The translations under genes and the position numbers were made by a program. A stretch of 39,460 bases of DNA from positions 1 through 39,460 of IMG/VR virus record IMGVR_UViG_3300035195_000791. One strand, given 5' to 3'. The DNA is from a virus. Below, piece by piece: positions 6,257-13,266 of this stretch. The notes under the pieces were generated by a model, which did no database searches, had not been told where the DNA came from, and was given only the letters and a program-made list of their open reading frames with translations. How positions within the stretch are numbered: the stretch's first letter is position 1; every line of letters begins with the position of its first letter.

Positions 6257-6288
6257 AAAAAAAAAAGAGGTCTCTTATCGAAACCTCT
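6257..6288 (-). terminator. Rho-independent terminator of the 6327-6536 gene
   Basis: On the minus strand a 9-base-pair stem (GAAACCTCT at 6280-6288 paired with AGAGGTCTC at 6266-6274, one wobble pair) with a 5-base loop is followed by about ten T (plus-strand A-tract 6257-6266). It lies about 40 bases beyond the stop of the small leftward gene. Confidence 0.85.
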
Positions 6289-6326
6289 CTCTAAACTTAA
6301 TCAAAACAGAACAATGGGAATCAAGT

Positions 6327-6536
6327 TTAAAAATATAATTGTCTAAAATTCTTTTTGTTTTCAGCCATCTCAATAGCTTCTGCTATTTGGTTTACCTTAC
6401 GATCATTCTTTACAGCTCGCTTCATTGACGAGGCTCTTGCAATGCCTGTCATTCCATCTGGTGCTAAATTAATTAACCTACCGTTCTTTACTGTATAACC
6501 TTCTTGTCTCGGTGTCATTCCTTTAAAGTGACTCAT
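6327..6536 (-). CDS. Unknown small protein, single-gene unit (69 aa)
   Basis: A 69-residue basic/amphipathic protein beginning MSHFKGMTPRQEGYTVKNG. It has no recognised family, signal peptide or membrane segment. It forms its own transcription unit: a -7 box TATCTTTG lies 28 bases upstream and a strong rho-independent terminator lies downstream. The isolated, well-bounded arrangement argues that it is a real gene, possibly expressed at a different time from its neighbours. Confidence 0.7.
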   Translation of the reverse strand: MSHFKGMTPRQEGYTVKNGRLINLAPDGMTGIARASSMKRAVKNDRKVNQIAEAIEMAENKKNFRQLYF

Positions 6537-6563
6537 AACTTTTTTTTTAATAGTTGATTTTTA

Positions 6564-6571
6564 CAAAGATA
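6564..6571 (-). promoter_or_regulatory. -7 box TATCTTTG for the 6327-6536 gene
   Basis: The minus strand reads TATCTTTG at 6571-6564, a perfect TAnnTTTG box 28 bases before the ATG. No TTG is present at the usual -33 distance. The same TATCTTTG box is used before the late operon (39436-39443) and before the acetyltransferase-like gene (30865-30872). Confidence 0.55.
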
Positions 6572-6689
6572 ATAAAAAATTATTAGATATCAGGAAGTGG
6601 AGGGTAATACTATACTATACATGCCCTACCCCCCAATCGAAAACGAAAATTTAAAAAAAAATTTATCTTGTTTTAGTTGACCCGTCCGA

Positions 6690-6840
6690 AACTTTTTAGC
6701 TTTTTTTCTGGGGGTCTGGCGTAGCACCCCGACCACCGCACCGCACACGCTACCGCACCGCTCACCGCTTCCGCTTTGCGTAGCTGTTCGGCTTGTTGGT
6801 TGGGTCTCCGCTCCGCTCCGCCACCCTACACAACACAATT
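6690..6840. other. G+C-rich island with CACCGC/CCGCTC repeats in a 500-base gene-free region
   Basis: Between 6572 and 7063 I see no credible gene. By hand count, 6711-6830 is 81 of 120 G+C (about 68 percent), in a genome otherwise near one third G+C. The stretch holds several CACCGC/ACCGC words, two CCGCT repeats at 6808-6820, two GCGTAGC words and a hairpin GGGGT-ctggcgtagc-ACCCC (6712-6725). An A+T-rich leader follows up to the early promoter. It could be a structured RNA, an origin or packaging site, or acquired DNA. Nothing in the sequence decides between them. Confidence 0.5.
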
Positions 6841-7004
6841 AAATTAATGCACGTGTAAGCCTTCCCTCGTTTATAGCTGGGCGGAGTCTTTAAAATATAA
6901 ACATTTCTTATTTAGAATTACTTTAAATTAAATATATAAACTGCTTAAGCTCAGCGAGTTACAATATATTAAGTTGATGTAACTAAATATTTATATAAAT
7001 ATAG

Positions 7005-7035
7005 TTGTGTATTATATAGTTATGAACTATATTTG
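7005..7035 (+). promoter_or_regulatory. First early promoter, TTG-N20-TATATTTG
   Basis: A -33 TTG (7005-7007) and a -7 box TATATTTG (7028-7035) separated by 20 bases match the Bacteroidota sigma-ABfr consensus. The first early gene starts 28 bases downstream. This is the likely start of the main rightward early transcript. Confidence 0.8.
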
Positions 7036-7063
7036 AACATATTAATAACAATATATAAACATT

Positions 7064-7504
7064 ATGAAACGAATTAAAAGACTATTAAACAAGCAACAGA
7101 GAGAGCAATTTTTAAGCGAAAATTGGAGACTTGAAACATTGAATTTCAAATGGTCAAAATCTGGAGTGTGTCGCATCTATGACAGGCGAAACGATAAGAC
7201 CGAGTTTTATGCTGGTGGTTATGGCTACGATAAAAAAGGGACTGCACTCGGAGACCTTATAAACAAACATTTTTCTAATGAGCTGAAAAAATTAAATAGT
7301 TCAGAGTATTACGGATTAACACACTACAACCCAGACGGACGAAGAGGTCAAAGACACTTGAAACGAGCAACAGATAAAACTCGTTCTTACGTTGATGGCG
7401 GTTGTGGTTTTAATTGTATGGTCGACATACTTAGGAAGATTGGATTTAATGCAAAATTTGTGCAAGAAGATAAGAACTCATTAACCTATATAATACAAGC
7501 GTAA
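7064..7504 (+). CDS. Unknown early protein (146 aa)
   Basis: The first gene behind the strongest-looking early promoter. It is a basic protein with two Gly-rich segments (AGGYGYDKKGTALGDLIN and DGGCGFNCMVDIL) separated by a charged region containing HYNPDGRRGQRH. No catalytic motif is recognised. First-position early genes in phages often act on the host, but this is inference from position. Its TAA overlaps the next ATG. Confidence 0.75.
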   Translation: MKRIKRLLNKQQREQFLSENWRLETLNFKWSKSGVCRIYDRRNDKTEFYAGGYGYDKKGTALGDLINKHFSNELKKLNSSEYYGLTHYNPDGRRGQRHLKRATDKTRSYVDGGCGFNCMVDILRKIGFNAKFVQEDKNSLTYIIQA

Positions 7505-7659
7505 TGAAAACAGAATTAACAGAGCTTAGAAAGTATATAATAATATATAACAATCCGCCAAATGATAAAGCATTTGCAAAGGCGGAAAAGCATTTAATCA
7601 AAGTCCATAAAAGCTATGGCACAATAGATATTAACACAATTAAAAACTTAATCAAATGA
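7504..7659 (+). CDS. Unknown small protein (51 aa)
   Basis: A short helical protein beginning MKTELTELRKYI. It is accepted because it is coupled on both sides: its ATG overlaps the stop of the upstream gene and its TGA lies in the ATGA of the next gene. Function is unknown. Confidence 0.62.
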   Translation: MKTELTELRKYIIIYNNPPNDKAFAKAEKHLIKVHKSYGTIDINTIKNLIK

Positions 7660-7973
7660 AAATAAAAGATTTAATAAAACAGTTACAACAGGTAGAAAAT
7701 AAAGATAAATATATTCATTTGTTAGGAAACCATACAAATGGAGAAGATAAAGATTTTGATATTTTCTTCAATAATATAGAAGTTTGGGACGATGGAGACG
7801 AAAGCATTACTTTGTTTATGTCTCACATAACAGAAAATAGATTTGAAAGATGGACTTGGGGTAAAAATGCTCATTCAATAATAGACAATAAAAAAGATGG
7901 ACAAGTAATTAAAGTTTATAGAACACGTCAGGCTTGTATAAATAATGTAGAAAAATTAAATAATAATAATTAA
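7656..7973 (+). CDS. Unknown early protein (105 aa)
   Basis: A mixed alpha/beta-looking protein with an acidic centre (WDDGDESITLFMSHI) and a basic C-terminus. It starts inside the ATGA overlap with the upstream small gene. No family is recognised. It is followed after 11 bases by a small membrane-protein gene. Confidence 0.7.
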   Translation: MKIKDLIKQLQQVENKDKYIHLLGNHTNGEDKDFDIFFNNIEVWDDGDESITLFMSHITENRFERWTWGKNAHSIIDNKKDGQVIKVYRTRQACINNVEKLNNNN

Positions 7974-7984
7974 AAACAAAGACA

Positions 7985-8206
7985 ATGAAAACATTTCAAA
8001 AAATCTTATTAGTATTCTGTTGGTTGTTTGTTCACTCAGCAATTATAAAACTAATGATACATATTGTTAGAACAGAAATACAATCAATAACTAATTTAAT
8101 TGTATTGATCCCTTTACTAATTTTCATGGCGGTATTAATGTATTTCAGCGGTGGATTAGTTTATCATATAGTTAAATCAAAAAATCGTTTGAGCGATTTA
8201 AAATAG
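7985..8206 (+). CDS. Small membrane protein with two predicted transmembrane helices (73 aa)
   Basis: Residues 5-27 (ILLVFCWLFVHSAIIKLMI) and about 37-60 (ITNLIVLIPLLIFMAVLMYF) are hydrophobic enough to cross the membrane, with a basic C-terminus (KSKNRLSDLK) expected inside. Candidate roles are membrane takeover, superinfection exclusion or a holin-like function, but early position makes a holin less likely. The stop is directly followed by a structured intergenic element. Confidence 0.68.
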   Translation: MKTFQKILLVFCWLFVHSAIIKLMIHIVRTEIQSITNLIVLIPLLIFMAVLMYFSGGLVYHIVKSKNRLSDLK

Positions 8207-8284
8207 ACGTTAAGCTCAAAGCGTCCCAAGAGTTTGAAGCTGACCATGAAAAATAGGTTATTTGATGGATTCTCTTGTGGGTCG
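8206..8284 (+). ncRNA. Structured intergenic element (two hairpins), putative RNA
   Basis: The gap between two early genes folds on paper into two hairpins. The first is GACGTT (8206-8211) with AGCGTC (8220-8225). The second is longer: CAAGAG (8227-8232) pairs with CTCTTG (8272-8277), and nested inside are CCAT/ATGG and AAATA/TATTT closing a 3-base loop; CCC before and GGG after extend it. It has no T-run, so it is not a standard terminator. It could be an RNA processing or stability element, an attenuator or a small RNA. Confidence 0.4.
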
Positions 8285-8305
8285 TATAATATAAATAAAT
8301 AAACA

Positions 8306-8506
8306 ATGAAAAAAGTAACAACCGATGATACCAGAGATGTATCAATTTTATTAGTCCGCAGATTGATTGACTTGGGATATATTGAAGATAATGATGATTA
8401 TTATTTTGATATACAAGATGTAATACAAGATGAAATAAATGACTTATTAAATATAAGTGGAACTGATAATTTTTCAGAAATAACCTTTAAAACAATTAAA
8501 CAATGA
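8306..8506 (+). CDS. Unknown small acidic protein (66 aa)
   Basis: A strongly acidic protein (IEDNDDYYFDIQDVIQDEIND) with alternating hydrophobic residues. Acidic early proteins can mimic DNA or bind host proteins, but no family is recognised. Its TGA lies in an ATGA overlap with the lipoprotein gene that follows. Confidence 0.65.
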   Translation: MKKVTTDDTRDVSILLVRRLIDLGYIEDNDDYYFDIQDVIQDEINDLLNISGTDNFSEITFKTIKQ

Positions 8507-8670
8507 AAAAAGTATTAATGATTGTGATGTGTATGCTCATAGCTACACCCACGCTGACAAGTTGTTCATCATCAAGAAGTTGTAAAACTTCTAAAATGAA
8601 AAAGAAATGGGCAAAAGATAATTATTGGAAGTCTAACAAGAAACACAAAAAATCAAAATGGGGAAGATAA
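8503..8670 (+). CDS. Small lipoprotein (55 aa)
   Basis: The product has a clear lipoprotein signal: MKKV, a hydrophobic stretch (LMIVMCMLIATPTL) and a lipobox LTSC with Cys at residue 21. Signal peptidase II would leave a lipid-anchored peptide of about 35 residues that is rich in Lys and Ser. The start is set by an ATGA overlap with the upstream gene, and the 3' end overlaps the next gene by 13 bases. Early-made phage lipoproteins often block superinfecting phage (for example the Cor or Llp type); that role is only an analogy. Confidence 0.75.
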   Translation: MKKVLMIVMCMLIATPTLTSCSSSRSCKTSKMKKKWAKDNYWKSNKKHKKSKWGR

Positions 8671-9257
8671 AATTTAACTTAGAATTTGGGGGGTTTTATA
8701 ACTCCGTTCACGAAAATGTCATTGATGATGCTATCAGCAATATGTTTCAAGATTATATAGATTTTGATTCATTCTATGAGTCCGATGATTATGATAATCT
8801 TGATTGGAAATCTATTCATGTTCAATATTGTAAAATATATATAGACATATTAAACCATGAGCTTGATTTGAATTTGAAGTTTGTTAAATTAAATAGTCCA
8901 CGCTTCTACAATTTTGAAACTGATAAGATTGAAGCTGAAATATCTGGCAAAGAATTTAATAAATTAAAGTCAGAGTATCTAAACTCAAAAGAGTTCATTG
9001 ACTATGTTAATGAAAGCTCTAAGTCCTATGATGGATTTATTAGCTTCTACAATGGCATTGAGGCGGTAAAAGAGAATGATGAAATACTGTTAAATTATAT
9101 GTTCAATTATATATTATGTTCCATTTCTGATGACATAGAGATGAGTCTTTATAATGTATTGGACGGGGTTTTTCAGTCAGGTAATGAAATAATTATTCCC
9201 TCATTTAGTAAAATGATATCAATTAATGTTAACAAAATGTTTAAAACACTTGCATAA
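8658..9257 (+). CDS. Unknown early protein (199 aa)
   Basis: An acidic, probably globular protein beginning MGKIKFNLEFGGFYNS and rich in Asp, Tyr and Phe. No catalytic motif or membrane segment is seen. It is the last gene of the first early block: a new promoter overlaps its 3' end (TTG at 9250). Confidence 0.72.
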   Translation: MGKIKFNLEFGGFYNSVHENVIDDAISNMFQDYIDFDSFYESDDYDNLDWKSIHVQYCKIYIDILNHELDLNLKFVKLNSPRFYNFETDKIEAEISGKEFNKLKSEYLNSKEFIDYVNESSKSYDGFISFYNGIEAVKENDEILLNYMFNYILCSISDDIEMSLYNVLDGVFQSGNEIIIPSFSKMISINVNKMFKTLA

Positions 9258-9280
9258 GTCGTTTACATAATGTACATTTG
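9250..9280 (+). promoter_or_regulatory. Early promoter, TTG-N20-TACATTTG, with GTAC palindrome
   Basis: TTG (9250-9252) lies 20 bases before TACATTTG (9273-9280). The -7 box overlaps a perfect 10-base palindrome AATGTACATT (9269-9278). GTAC-centred palindromes also sit on the promoters near 11070 and 18450, suggesting a shared operator. The downstream gene starts at 9307. Confidence 0.72.
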
Positions 9281-9306
9281 AATTAATAACTTAAAAAAAA
9301 TAAATT

Positions 9307-9927
9307 ATGGCAAATTATTGTTGGAATTATGTAGTTTTCAATGGCAAAGCTACACAGATTAAAAAATTAAGAAACAAGTTTAAACAATATGACAAAACGA
9401 ATTGTTTTCTTGAGTTTGGAGACTATGTTTTAAACACAGGTAAGCTTGGTGCTACAAAAGAGGAGCTTGAAAAAAAGCATGGAGATGCATATTACTATGG
9501 TACACGAGATTGGGAATTTGACTTAAGAGACTATCCAGATGATGACAGAAATACTTTTACAGTAGCTGGAGACAGTGCTTGGAGTCCACCAATAGAATTA
9601 ATAAGACAGATTTGTATTTTCTATGGATTGTCTGCTGAGATGGACTACGAAGAGTGTATGGAAGATTTCGCAGGTGAAGTTAAGTTTGATGAAACAGGTA
9701 TAAAAGACCATAAAGAAATGACTTATCATGAGTACAGATACCATGATGATATTCCTTCTTGGAGAGATAACCTTGCTATGAATTATGAATATGAAGTTGA
9801 CAGAGAAGACCTTGAATACGAAATGAAAACATATCATAGCTATGCAAGTAAGACTCATATAAAGGAATTTATAGATTGGATTTTAGAAACCAATAGTCCT
9901 ACTAACTTAAACTATAAAGACTTATAA
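9307..9927 (+). CDS. Api92/YubB-like ferredoxin-fold protein (DUF1281 type), putative
   Basis: The 206-residue product has the pattern of the DUF1281 (YubB/Api92-like) family found on phages and plasmids: MANYCWNYVVFNG at the start, GDSAWSPPIELI near residue 95 and a segment ending EECMEDFAGEVKF at about 118-128. The last 70 residues are rich in Tyr, Glu and Asp and look like an added tail. The molecular function of the family is unknown to me. It begins a new transcription unit with its own promoter. Confidence 0.7.
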   Translation: MANYCWNYVVFNGKATQIKKLRNKFKQYDKTNCFLEFGDYVLNTGKLGATKEELEKKHGDAYYYGTRDWEFDLRDYPDDDRNTFTVAGDSAWSPPIELIRQICIFYGLSAEMDYEECMEDFAGEVKFDETGIKDHKEMTYHEYRYHDDIPSWRDNLAMNYEYEVDREDLEYEMKTYHSYASKTHIKEFIDWILETNSPTNLNYKDL

Positions 9928-9929
9928 TT

Positions 9930-10172
9930 ATGAAAATTACAATAAACAAAAATCAACAAGCGATTAATTTCAAAAAACATGTCTACCAAATAATAGCAAT
10001 AGCAAAAGATAAAGCAAAAAATGGTATAGAAAGGTTTTATTATCCGATACCACGAAATCAGGGGATAGATAGCCATTCATTAATTGAAGAGGTGGAAAAG
10101 CAAACTGAGGAAAGCGTGTATGGTGGATACAAGTGCATTAAAGACGGACAAATAAAATTTTCAATAGGATAA
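9930..10172 (+). CDS. Unknown small protein (80 aa)
   Basis: A basic N-terminal half (MKITINKNQQAINFKKHV) and a mixed C-terminal half containing YYPIPRNQGID. It lies 2 bases after the upstream gene. There is no recognised domain. Confidence 0.65.
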   Translation: MKITINKNQQAINFKKHVYQIIAIAKDKAKNGIERFYYPIPRNQGIDSHSLIEEVEKQTEESVYGGYKCIKDGQIKFSIG

Positions 10173-10175
10173 ATT

Positions 10176-10406
10176 ATGGCAAGACATTATAACAAAAACA
10201 CTTATGATTCAGTGATTGAATTAAAAACGTATGAGGTTGAAGCTCTGCGTAAAGAAATAAAATCTTTAACAGAAAAACTTCAAAAATCAGACATGATGTT
10301 AATGTGGTACAATGACTTTGTAGATTTAGTACAAGACCAACACAATAATATATATAATTCAGCGTGTGAATATGCTGATGAAAAAGAACATTTAACTTTA
10401 AATTAA
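10176..10406 (+). CDS. Coiled-coil small protein (76 aa)
   Basis: Residues 15-45 (heptad-like ELKTYEVEALRKEIKSL and onward) predict a short coiled coil, followed by an acidic tail. It is 3 bases downstream of the previous gene. A homodimeric scaffold or adaptor is likely; function is unknown. Confidence 0.65.
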   Translation: MARHYNKNTYDSVIELKTYEVEALRKEIKSLTEKLQKSDMMLMWYNDFVDLVQDQHNNIYNSACEYADEKEHLTLN

Positions 10407-10412
10407 ATAGAC

Positions 10413-10577
10413 ATGGAAAACGAATTAATAGATACTTATTACACATGGTATATAGAAGAATGTTCAGAACCATTTAACGAAATGAAATGGCTTATAAATT
10501 GTGCGTTATCTTCTGAAACAGAAAGAGATAATGTAATGCAAGCACTAAAAGACGTATTAAAACATAAAATTAAATAA
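10413..10577 (+). CDS. Unknown very small protein (54 aa)
   Basis: A 54-residue acidic protein beginning MENELIDTYYTWYIEE, with two cysteines and a predicted helical C-terminus. It is accepted because it fills the space between two genes with 6-base and 1-base gaps and has a normal A-rich leader. Function is unknown. Confidence 0.6.
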   Translation: MENELIDTYYTWYIEECSEPFNEMKWLINCALSSETERDNVMQALKDVLKHKIK

Positions 10578-10578
10578 A

Positions 10579-10821
10579 ATGAAATACAAAAATTATGTCA
10601 ATTCAATTATCAGCGAGATCGATAGTGAATTAAAAACTCCTTACAATAGGTATCAAATGATTCTTATAATTAAAAGACATGGCGGTGATGAATTTGAAAC
10701 CGCAGAAGATGTTTGGGATTTAGCAATGCAAACAGATGCTGAAATTGCATCTAATCTTCAAAACATGAAAGAATATTATTTAAGAATTAAAGAAGAATAT
10801 CATTATGAAACGGAGTTATAA
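10579..10821 (+). CDS. Unknown small protein (80 aa)
   Basis: A mostly helical acidic protein (MKYKNYVNSIISEIDSEL). Its last 17 bases overlap the start of the next gene. There is no recognised motif. Confidence 0.65.
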   Translation: MKYKNYVNSIISEIDSELKTPYNRYQMILIIKRHGGDEFETAEDVWDLAMQTDAEIASNLQNMKEYYLRIKEEYHYETEL

Positions 10822-11038
10822 CGGAACGTATACAATAGAACAAGACCACTATACATTAGCTATAATGTACACATATTATTCTGATGATGGAGACTACTTT
10901 AATCCTCCAGAGGAAGACTTTGAAATTATAGATATAGAATACAATGGCATGGATATTACAGATTTTTTCTGGGATTATTTAGATGGTAGTGGCTTATGGT
11001 ATGATGCTCTTGAGTATGCAAGAGATAGAGCGGAATAA
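10805..11038 (+). CDS. Unknown acidic small protein (77 aa)
   Basis: Very acidic and Tyr-rich (YYSDDGDYFNPPEEDFEIID), ending in a helix. It is the last gene before the promoter of the replication block. Such acidic proteins may mimic DNA; this is only a possibility. Confidence 0.66.
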   Translation: MKRSYNGTYTIEQDHYTLAIMYTYYSDDGDYFNPPEEDFEIIDIEYNGMDITDFFWDYLDGSGLWYDALEYARDRAE

Positions 11039-11041
11039 ATT

Positions 11042-11078
11042 TTGCAATGTTAAATATATAAACTACTTTTGTACAAAA
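11042..11078 (+). promoter_or_regulatory. Replication-block promoter, TTG-N19-TACTTTTG, with GTAC palindrome
   Basis: TTG (11042-11044) and TACTTTTG (11064-11071) are 19 bases apart, a textbook Bacteroidota promoter. The perfect palindrome TTTTGTACAAAA (11067-11078) overlaps the -7 box and would place a bound regulator in the way of RNA polymerase. The DnaA-like gene starts 35 bases downstream. Confidence 0.82.
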
Positions 11079-11106
11079 CATTGACATTTAATCAAATTTA
11101 AAACAC

Positions 11107-11415
11107 ATGAAAAAAAATATATTCGATATGTACGCTGATGCGGTTGCTACGCAATTTCATATCACACTTGACCAAATGTTTTCTGGAGATAGAAGAAGAG
11201 ATATTGTCGATGCAAGGCAAATGCTTTATTTCATCTGCATGGAAAGACCTATCAGAATTAGTTATATTCAGAGATTTATGGAAGAGAACGAGTGTCCTGT
11301 AAAACACAGTACTATTATTCATGGATACAATAGAGCTAAAAGTTTAATTGACAATGACCCTGACTATCAGGAAATTGTAGACCAAATCCAACAAACCAAT
11401 GCAAAAGTATCATGA
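11107..11415 (+). CDS. Stand-alone DnaA domain IV (DnaA-box-binding) protein, putative
   Basis: A 102-residue protein that matches only the C-terminal DNA-binding domain of DnaA. A basic-helix region (FSGDRRRDIVDARQMLYF, residues 25-42) leads into the helix-turn-helix signature VKHSTIIHGYNRA (65-77), which corresponds to the DnaA DHTTVLHA-type recognition helix. The AAA+ ATPase domain is absent. It could mark the phage origin, or occupy host DnaA boxes and so affect host replication. It is the first gene behind a strong promoter and heads the recombination/replication block. The next gene starts inside its last 17 bases. Confidence 0.8.
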   Translation: MKKNIFDMYADAVATQFHITLDQMFSGDRRRDIVDARQMLYFICMERPIRISYIQRFMEENECPVKHSTIIHGYNRAKSLIDNDPDYQEIVDQIQQTNAKVS

Positions 11416-11794
11416 TATTCAGGATATATTAAAACAAGCTTTGGAAGATCAAAAGTCTATAACAACTATCCTTACAAAAGGCTTAGCGGTTATAGGAAGA
11501 GGAGTTAAGATTCAAAAATTTGAAGATAAGACAGAGATTCTAAACATGGGCAAAGGCGGTATGTATTATTTAGAATGTGATAGTGAAGAGTATGGGTTTT
11601 TTGCTGAGCATGGTTGGATTGAAGGCTCAAAACATATTGCTTTAAATAATTGTCTACATAAATTAAGTCTTGTAGAAGACAGAATAAAGGAAGAGATGAA
11701 CACCAGAAAGAATGATAAGCACATTCAAAACATGAAGACCAGAAGAGAAAACCTTTTAAAAAAATACTTCATCATTAAACAAGAATTAAATTAA
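11399..11794 (+). CDS. Unknown protein with helical C-terminus (131 aa)
   Basis: It begins MQKYHDIQDILKQ, with a central beta-rich region (TEILNMGKGGMYYLE) and a charged coiled-coil-like C-terminus (residues 90-131). It sits between the DnaA-like gene and the annealing-protein gene, so a role in replication or recombination is likely, but no family is recognised. Confidence 0.68.
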   Translation: MQKYHDIQDILKQALEDQKSITTILTKGLAVIGRGVKIQKFEDKTEILNMGKGGMYYLECDSEEYGFFAEHGWIEGSKHIALNNCLHKLSLVEDRIKEEMNTRKNDKHIQNMKTRRENLLKKYFIIKQELN

Positions 11795-11803
11795 ATAAAT
11801 ATT

Positions 11804-12448
11804 ATGAAACAGAACACAATTTTTGAAACTTTAGGTAAGCTTCAAGTTTCAGACAAGACCCAAAAGAAAGGTAGATTCTCTTATCTATCATGGGCATGGG
11901 CTTGGCACATCTTAAAACAAAACTATCCAGATGCTCAGCGTAAAGTATATGAGAATCCTGAAGGAGTTCCATATTTTACTGATGGCAAATTTGCTAATGT
12001 AAAAGTTGGAATTATAATCAATGGGTTAGAGCATATTGATTACCTTCCGATTACTGACAATTCAAACAGGTCTATTCCTTTGGTAAAAATTACATCATTT
12101 CAAGTTAACACTGCTATACAAAGATCAACTGCAAAAGCTATTGCTCTTCATGGACTTGCATTGTCTTTATGGATTGATGAAGACACAACTAAGTGTTGGG
12201 GAACTCCAGATGCACCACTCAAATCAACTGATAAAAAGAAAGATACTGATAAATACACTATTCAAATCAATGACCCTGAAAAGTGGGACGATATGATGGA
12301 TTATGTAGTCAAGTGGAAAGCCAAAGGTTTAACTTGGATTATAAATAATATCAGTAAAGAGTATATCATTACAAAAGAAGTGGAAAATCAAATCAAAATC
12401 AAATTAAATGGAAAAGGAAAAAGTACTAAAAAAACTACAAAACGATAA
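11804..12448 (+). CDS. DUF1071 single-strand annealing protein (Sak/ERF-like recombinase)
   Basis: The N-terminal 130 residues match the DUF1071 annealing-protein family: FSYLSWAWAWHILKQNYPDA (about 25-44), a beta-rich middle, and the conserved AIQRSTAKAIALHGLALSLW (about 105-124). Family members anneal complementary single strands in phage recombination. The last 40 residues are Lys/Gln-rich. The next gene, a RecE-like exonuclease, starts 41 bases before its stop, the usual pairing of annealing protein and 5'-3' exonuclease. Confidence 0.85.
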   Translation: MKQNTIFETLGKLQVSDKTQKKGRFSYLSWAWAWHILKQNYPDAQRKVYENPEGVPYFTDGKFANVKVGIIINGLEHIDYLPITDNSNRSIPLVKITSFQVNTAIQRSTAKAIALHGLALSLWIDEDTTKCWGTPDAPLKSTDKKKDTDKYTIQINDPEKWDDMMDYVVKWKAKGLTWIINNISKEYIITKEVENQIKIKLNGKGKSTKKTTKR

Positions 12449-13148
12449 AGATTATTACGGAGAGTTTGGTAGAAAGTATTTGTCCGCTTCAAATGTTCGT
12501 AGTTTATTATACGAACCTACACGATATGGTCAGTTTGAAAAAACTCTTCCGTTAATACAAGGGGGATACTTTCACACATTAATGCTTGAGCCTGAAAAAC
12601 TTAAAGAGTATCATGTACTTGACTGTAAAACCAGAAACAACAAAGAGTTTAATGGATACAGAGCTGAGAACAACTTACATCAGTATGATATTTTATTGTC
12701 GCATGAGGTCGAAAAGATTAACAGATGGGCAGATAAAATGACATCGAACTTTGAATTATATAAGATGATATATGACTCTAAGAATAAGTTTGAAGTTCCA
12801 AACATCACAACTATTGGTGGGTTAGATTGGAAAGGTAAATGTGATATTCTGGGCGAGGATTATGTATATGATTTGAAAACTTCAGGAAACGTTCATAAAT
12901 TCCGTTGGTCATGCAAGGAGTATTGTTATGATGCTCAAGCGTATATATACCAAACATTATTTAATAAACCAATGAGGTTTATTGTTATTGACAAAACAAC
13001 ATTAGAAGTAAAAATCGCTGATTGCTCTGAGGAGTTTATTGATAGCGGTCAACAAAAAGTAGAAAATGCAATCAAAGTTTATAAAAAGTTTTTTGGTGAT
13101 GAAGCAGATGATGACATTGATAGCTTCATATATAGAGAAAAGTTATAG
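12408..13148 (+). CDS. RecE-like PD-(D/E)XK exonuclease
   Basis: A 246-residue nuclease of the RecE/DUF3799 type. Visible motifs are YLSASNVRSLL (24-34), GGYFHTLMLEP with H56, GKCDILG with D146, the core YDLKTSG with D155 and K157, and YDAQAYIYQ with Q177. It should digest 5' ends of double-stranded DNA to expose strands for the DUF1071 annealing protein encoded just upstream, whose 3' end it overlaps by 41 bases. The usual RecE N-terminal extension is absent. Confidence 0.85.
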   Translation: MEKEKVLKKLQNDKDYYGEFGRKYLSASNVRSLLYEPTRYGQFEKTLPLIQGGYFHTLMLEPEKLKEYHVLDCKTRNNKEFNGYRAENNLHQYDILLSHEVEKINRWADKMTSNFELYKMIYDSKNKFEVPNITTIGGLDWKGKCDILGEDYVYDLKTSGNVHKFRWSCKEYCYDAQAYIYQTLFNKPMRFIVIDKTTLEVKIADCSEEFIDSGQQKVENAIKVYKKFFGDEADDDIDSFIYREKL

Positions 13149-13182
13149 TAAAAGTATACAAGTAGAAGTTCCAAATACTTGC

Positions 13183-13266
13183 ATGAGTAGAAATGATAAG
13201 GACAACCTTATTAGTGCTACAATTAATTTCTTGGAGCATAACATTAAAATTAAAGATAATGAGTAA
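13183..13266 (+). CDS. Very small reading frame between exonuclease and SSB (27 aa from ATG 13183)
   Basis: An open frame crosses the gap between the exonuclease and SSB-like genes. It is open upstream to an ATG at 13066, deep inside the exonuclease gene, but the part outside that gene reads best (VEVPNTCMSRNDKDNLISAT). The first ATG outside the exonuclease gene is at 13183, giving 27 residues. The stop overlaps the SSB start by 8 bases. The true start is uncertain and the gene may be a remnant. Confidence 0.35.
   Translation: MSRNDKDNLISATINFLEHNIKIKDNE

Noticed and set aside
6626-6838. A 70-codon leftward open frame (starting MCCVGWRSG) across the G+C-rich island
   Set aside because: Low-complexity, Arg/Gly/Cys-rich product with composition unlike any neighbour, no promoter and no conserved pattern; best read as an accident of high G+C.
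8206-8284. Possible tRNA in the gap between early genes
   Set aside because: The pairing does not form a cloverleaf and there is no T-loop GTTCNA or CCA end; no tRNA was found elsewhere in the window.
13193-13258. Longer start for the SSB-like gene
   Set aside because: The added 22 residues are hydrophobic, lie over the neighbouring frame and do not fit an OB-fold protein; the ATG at 13259 has the expected leader.
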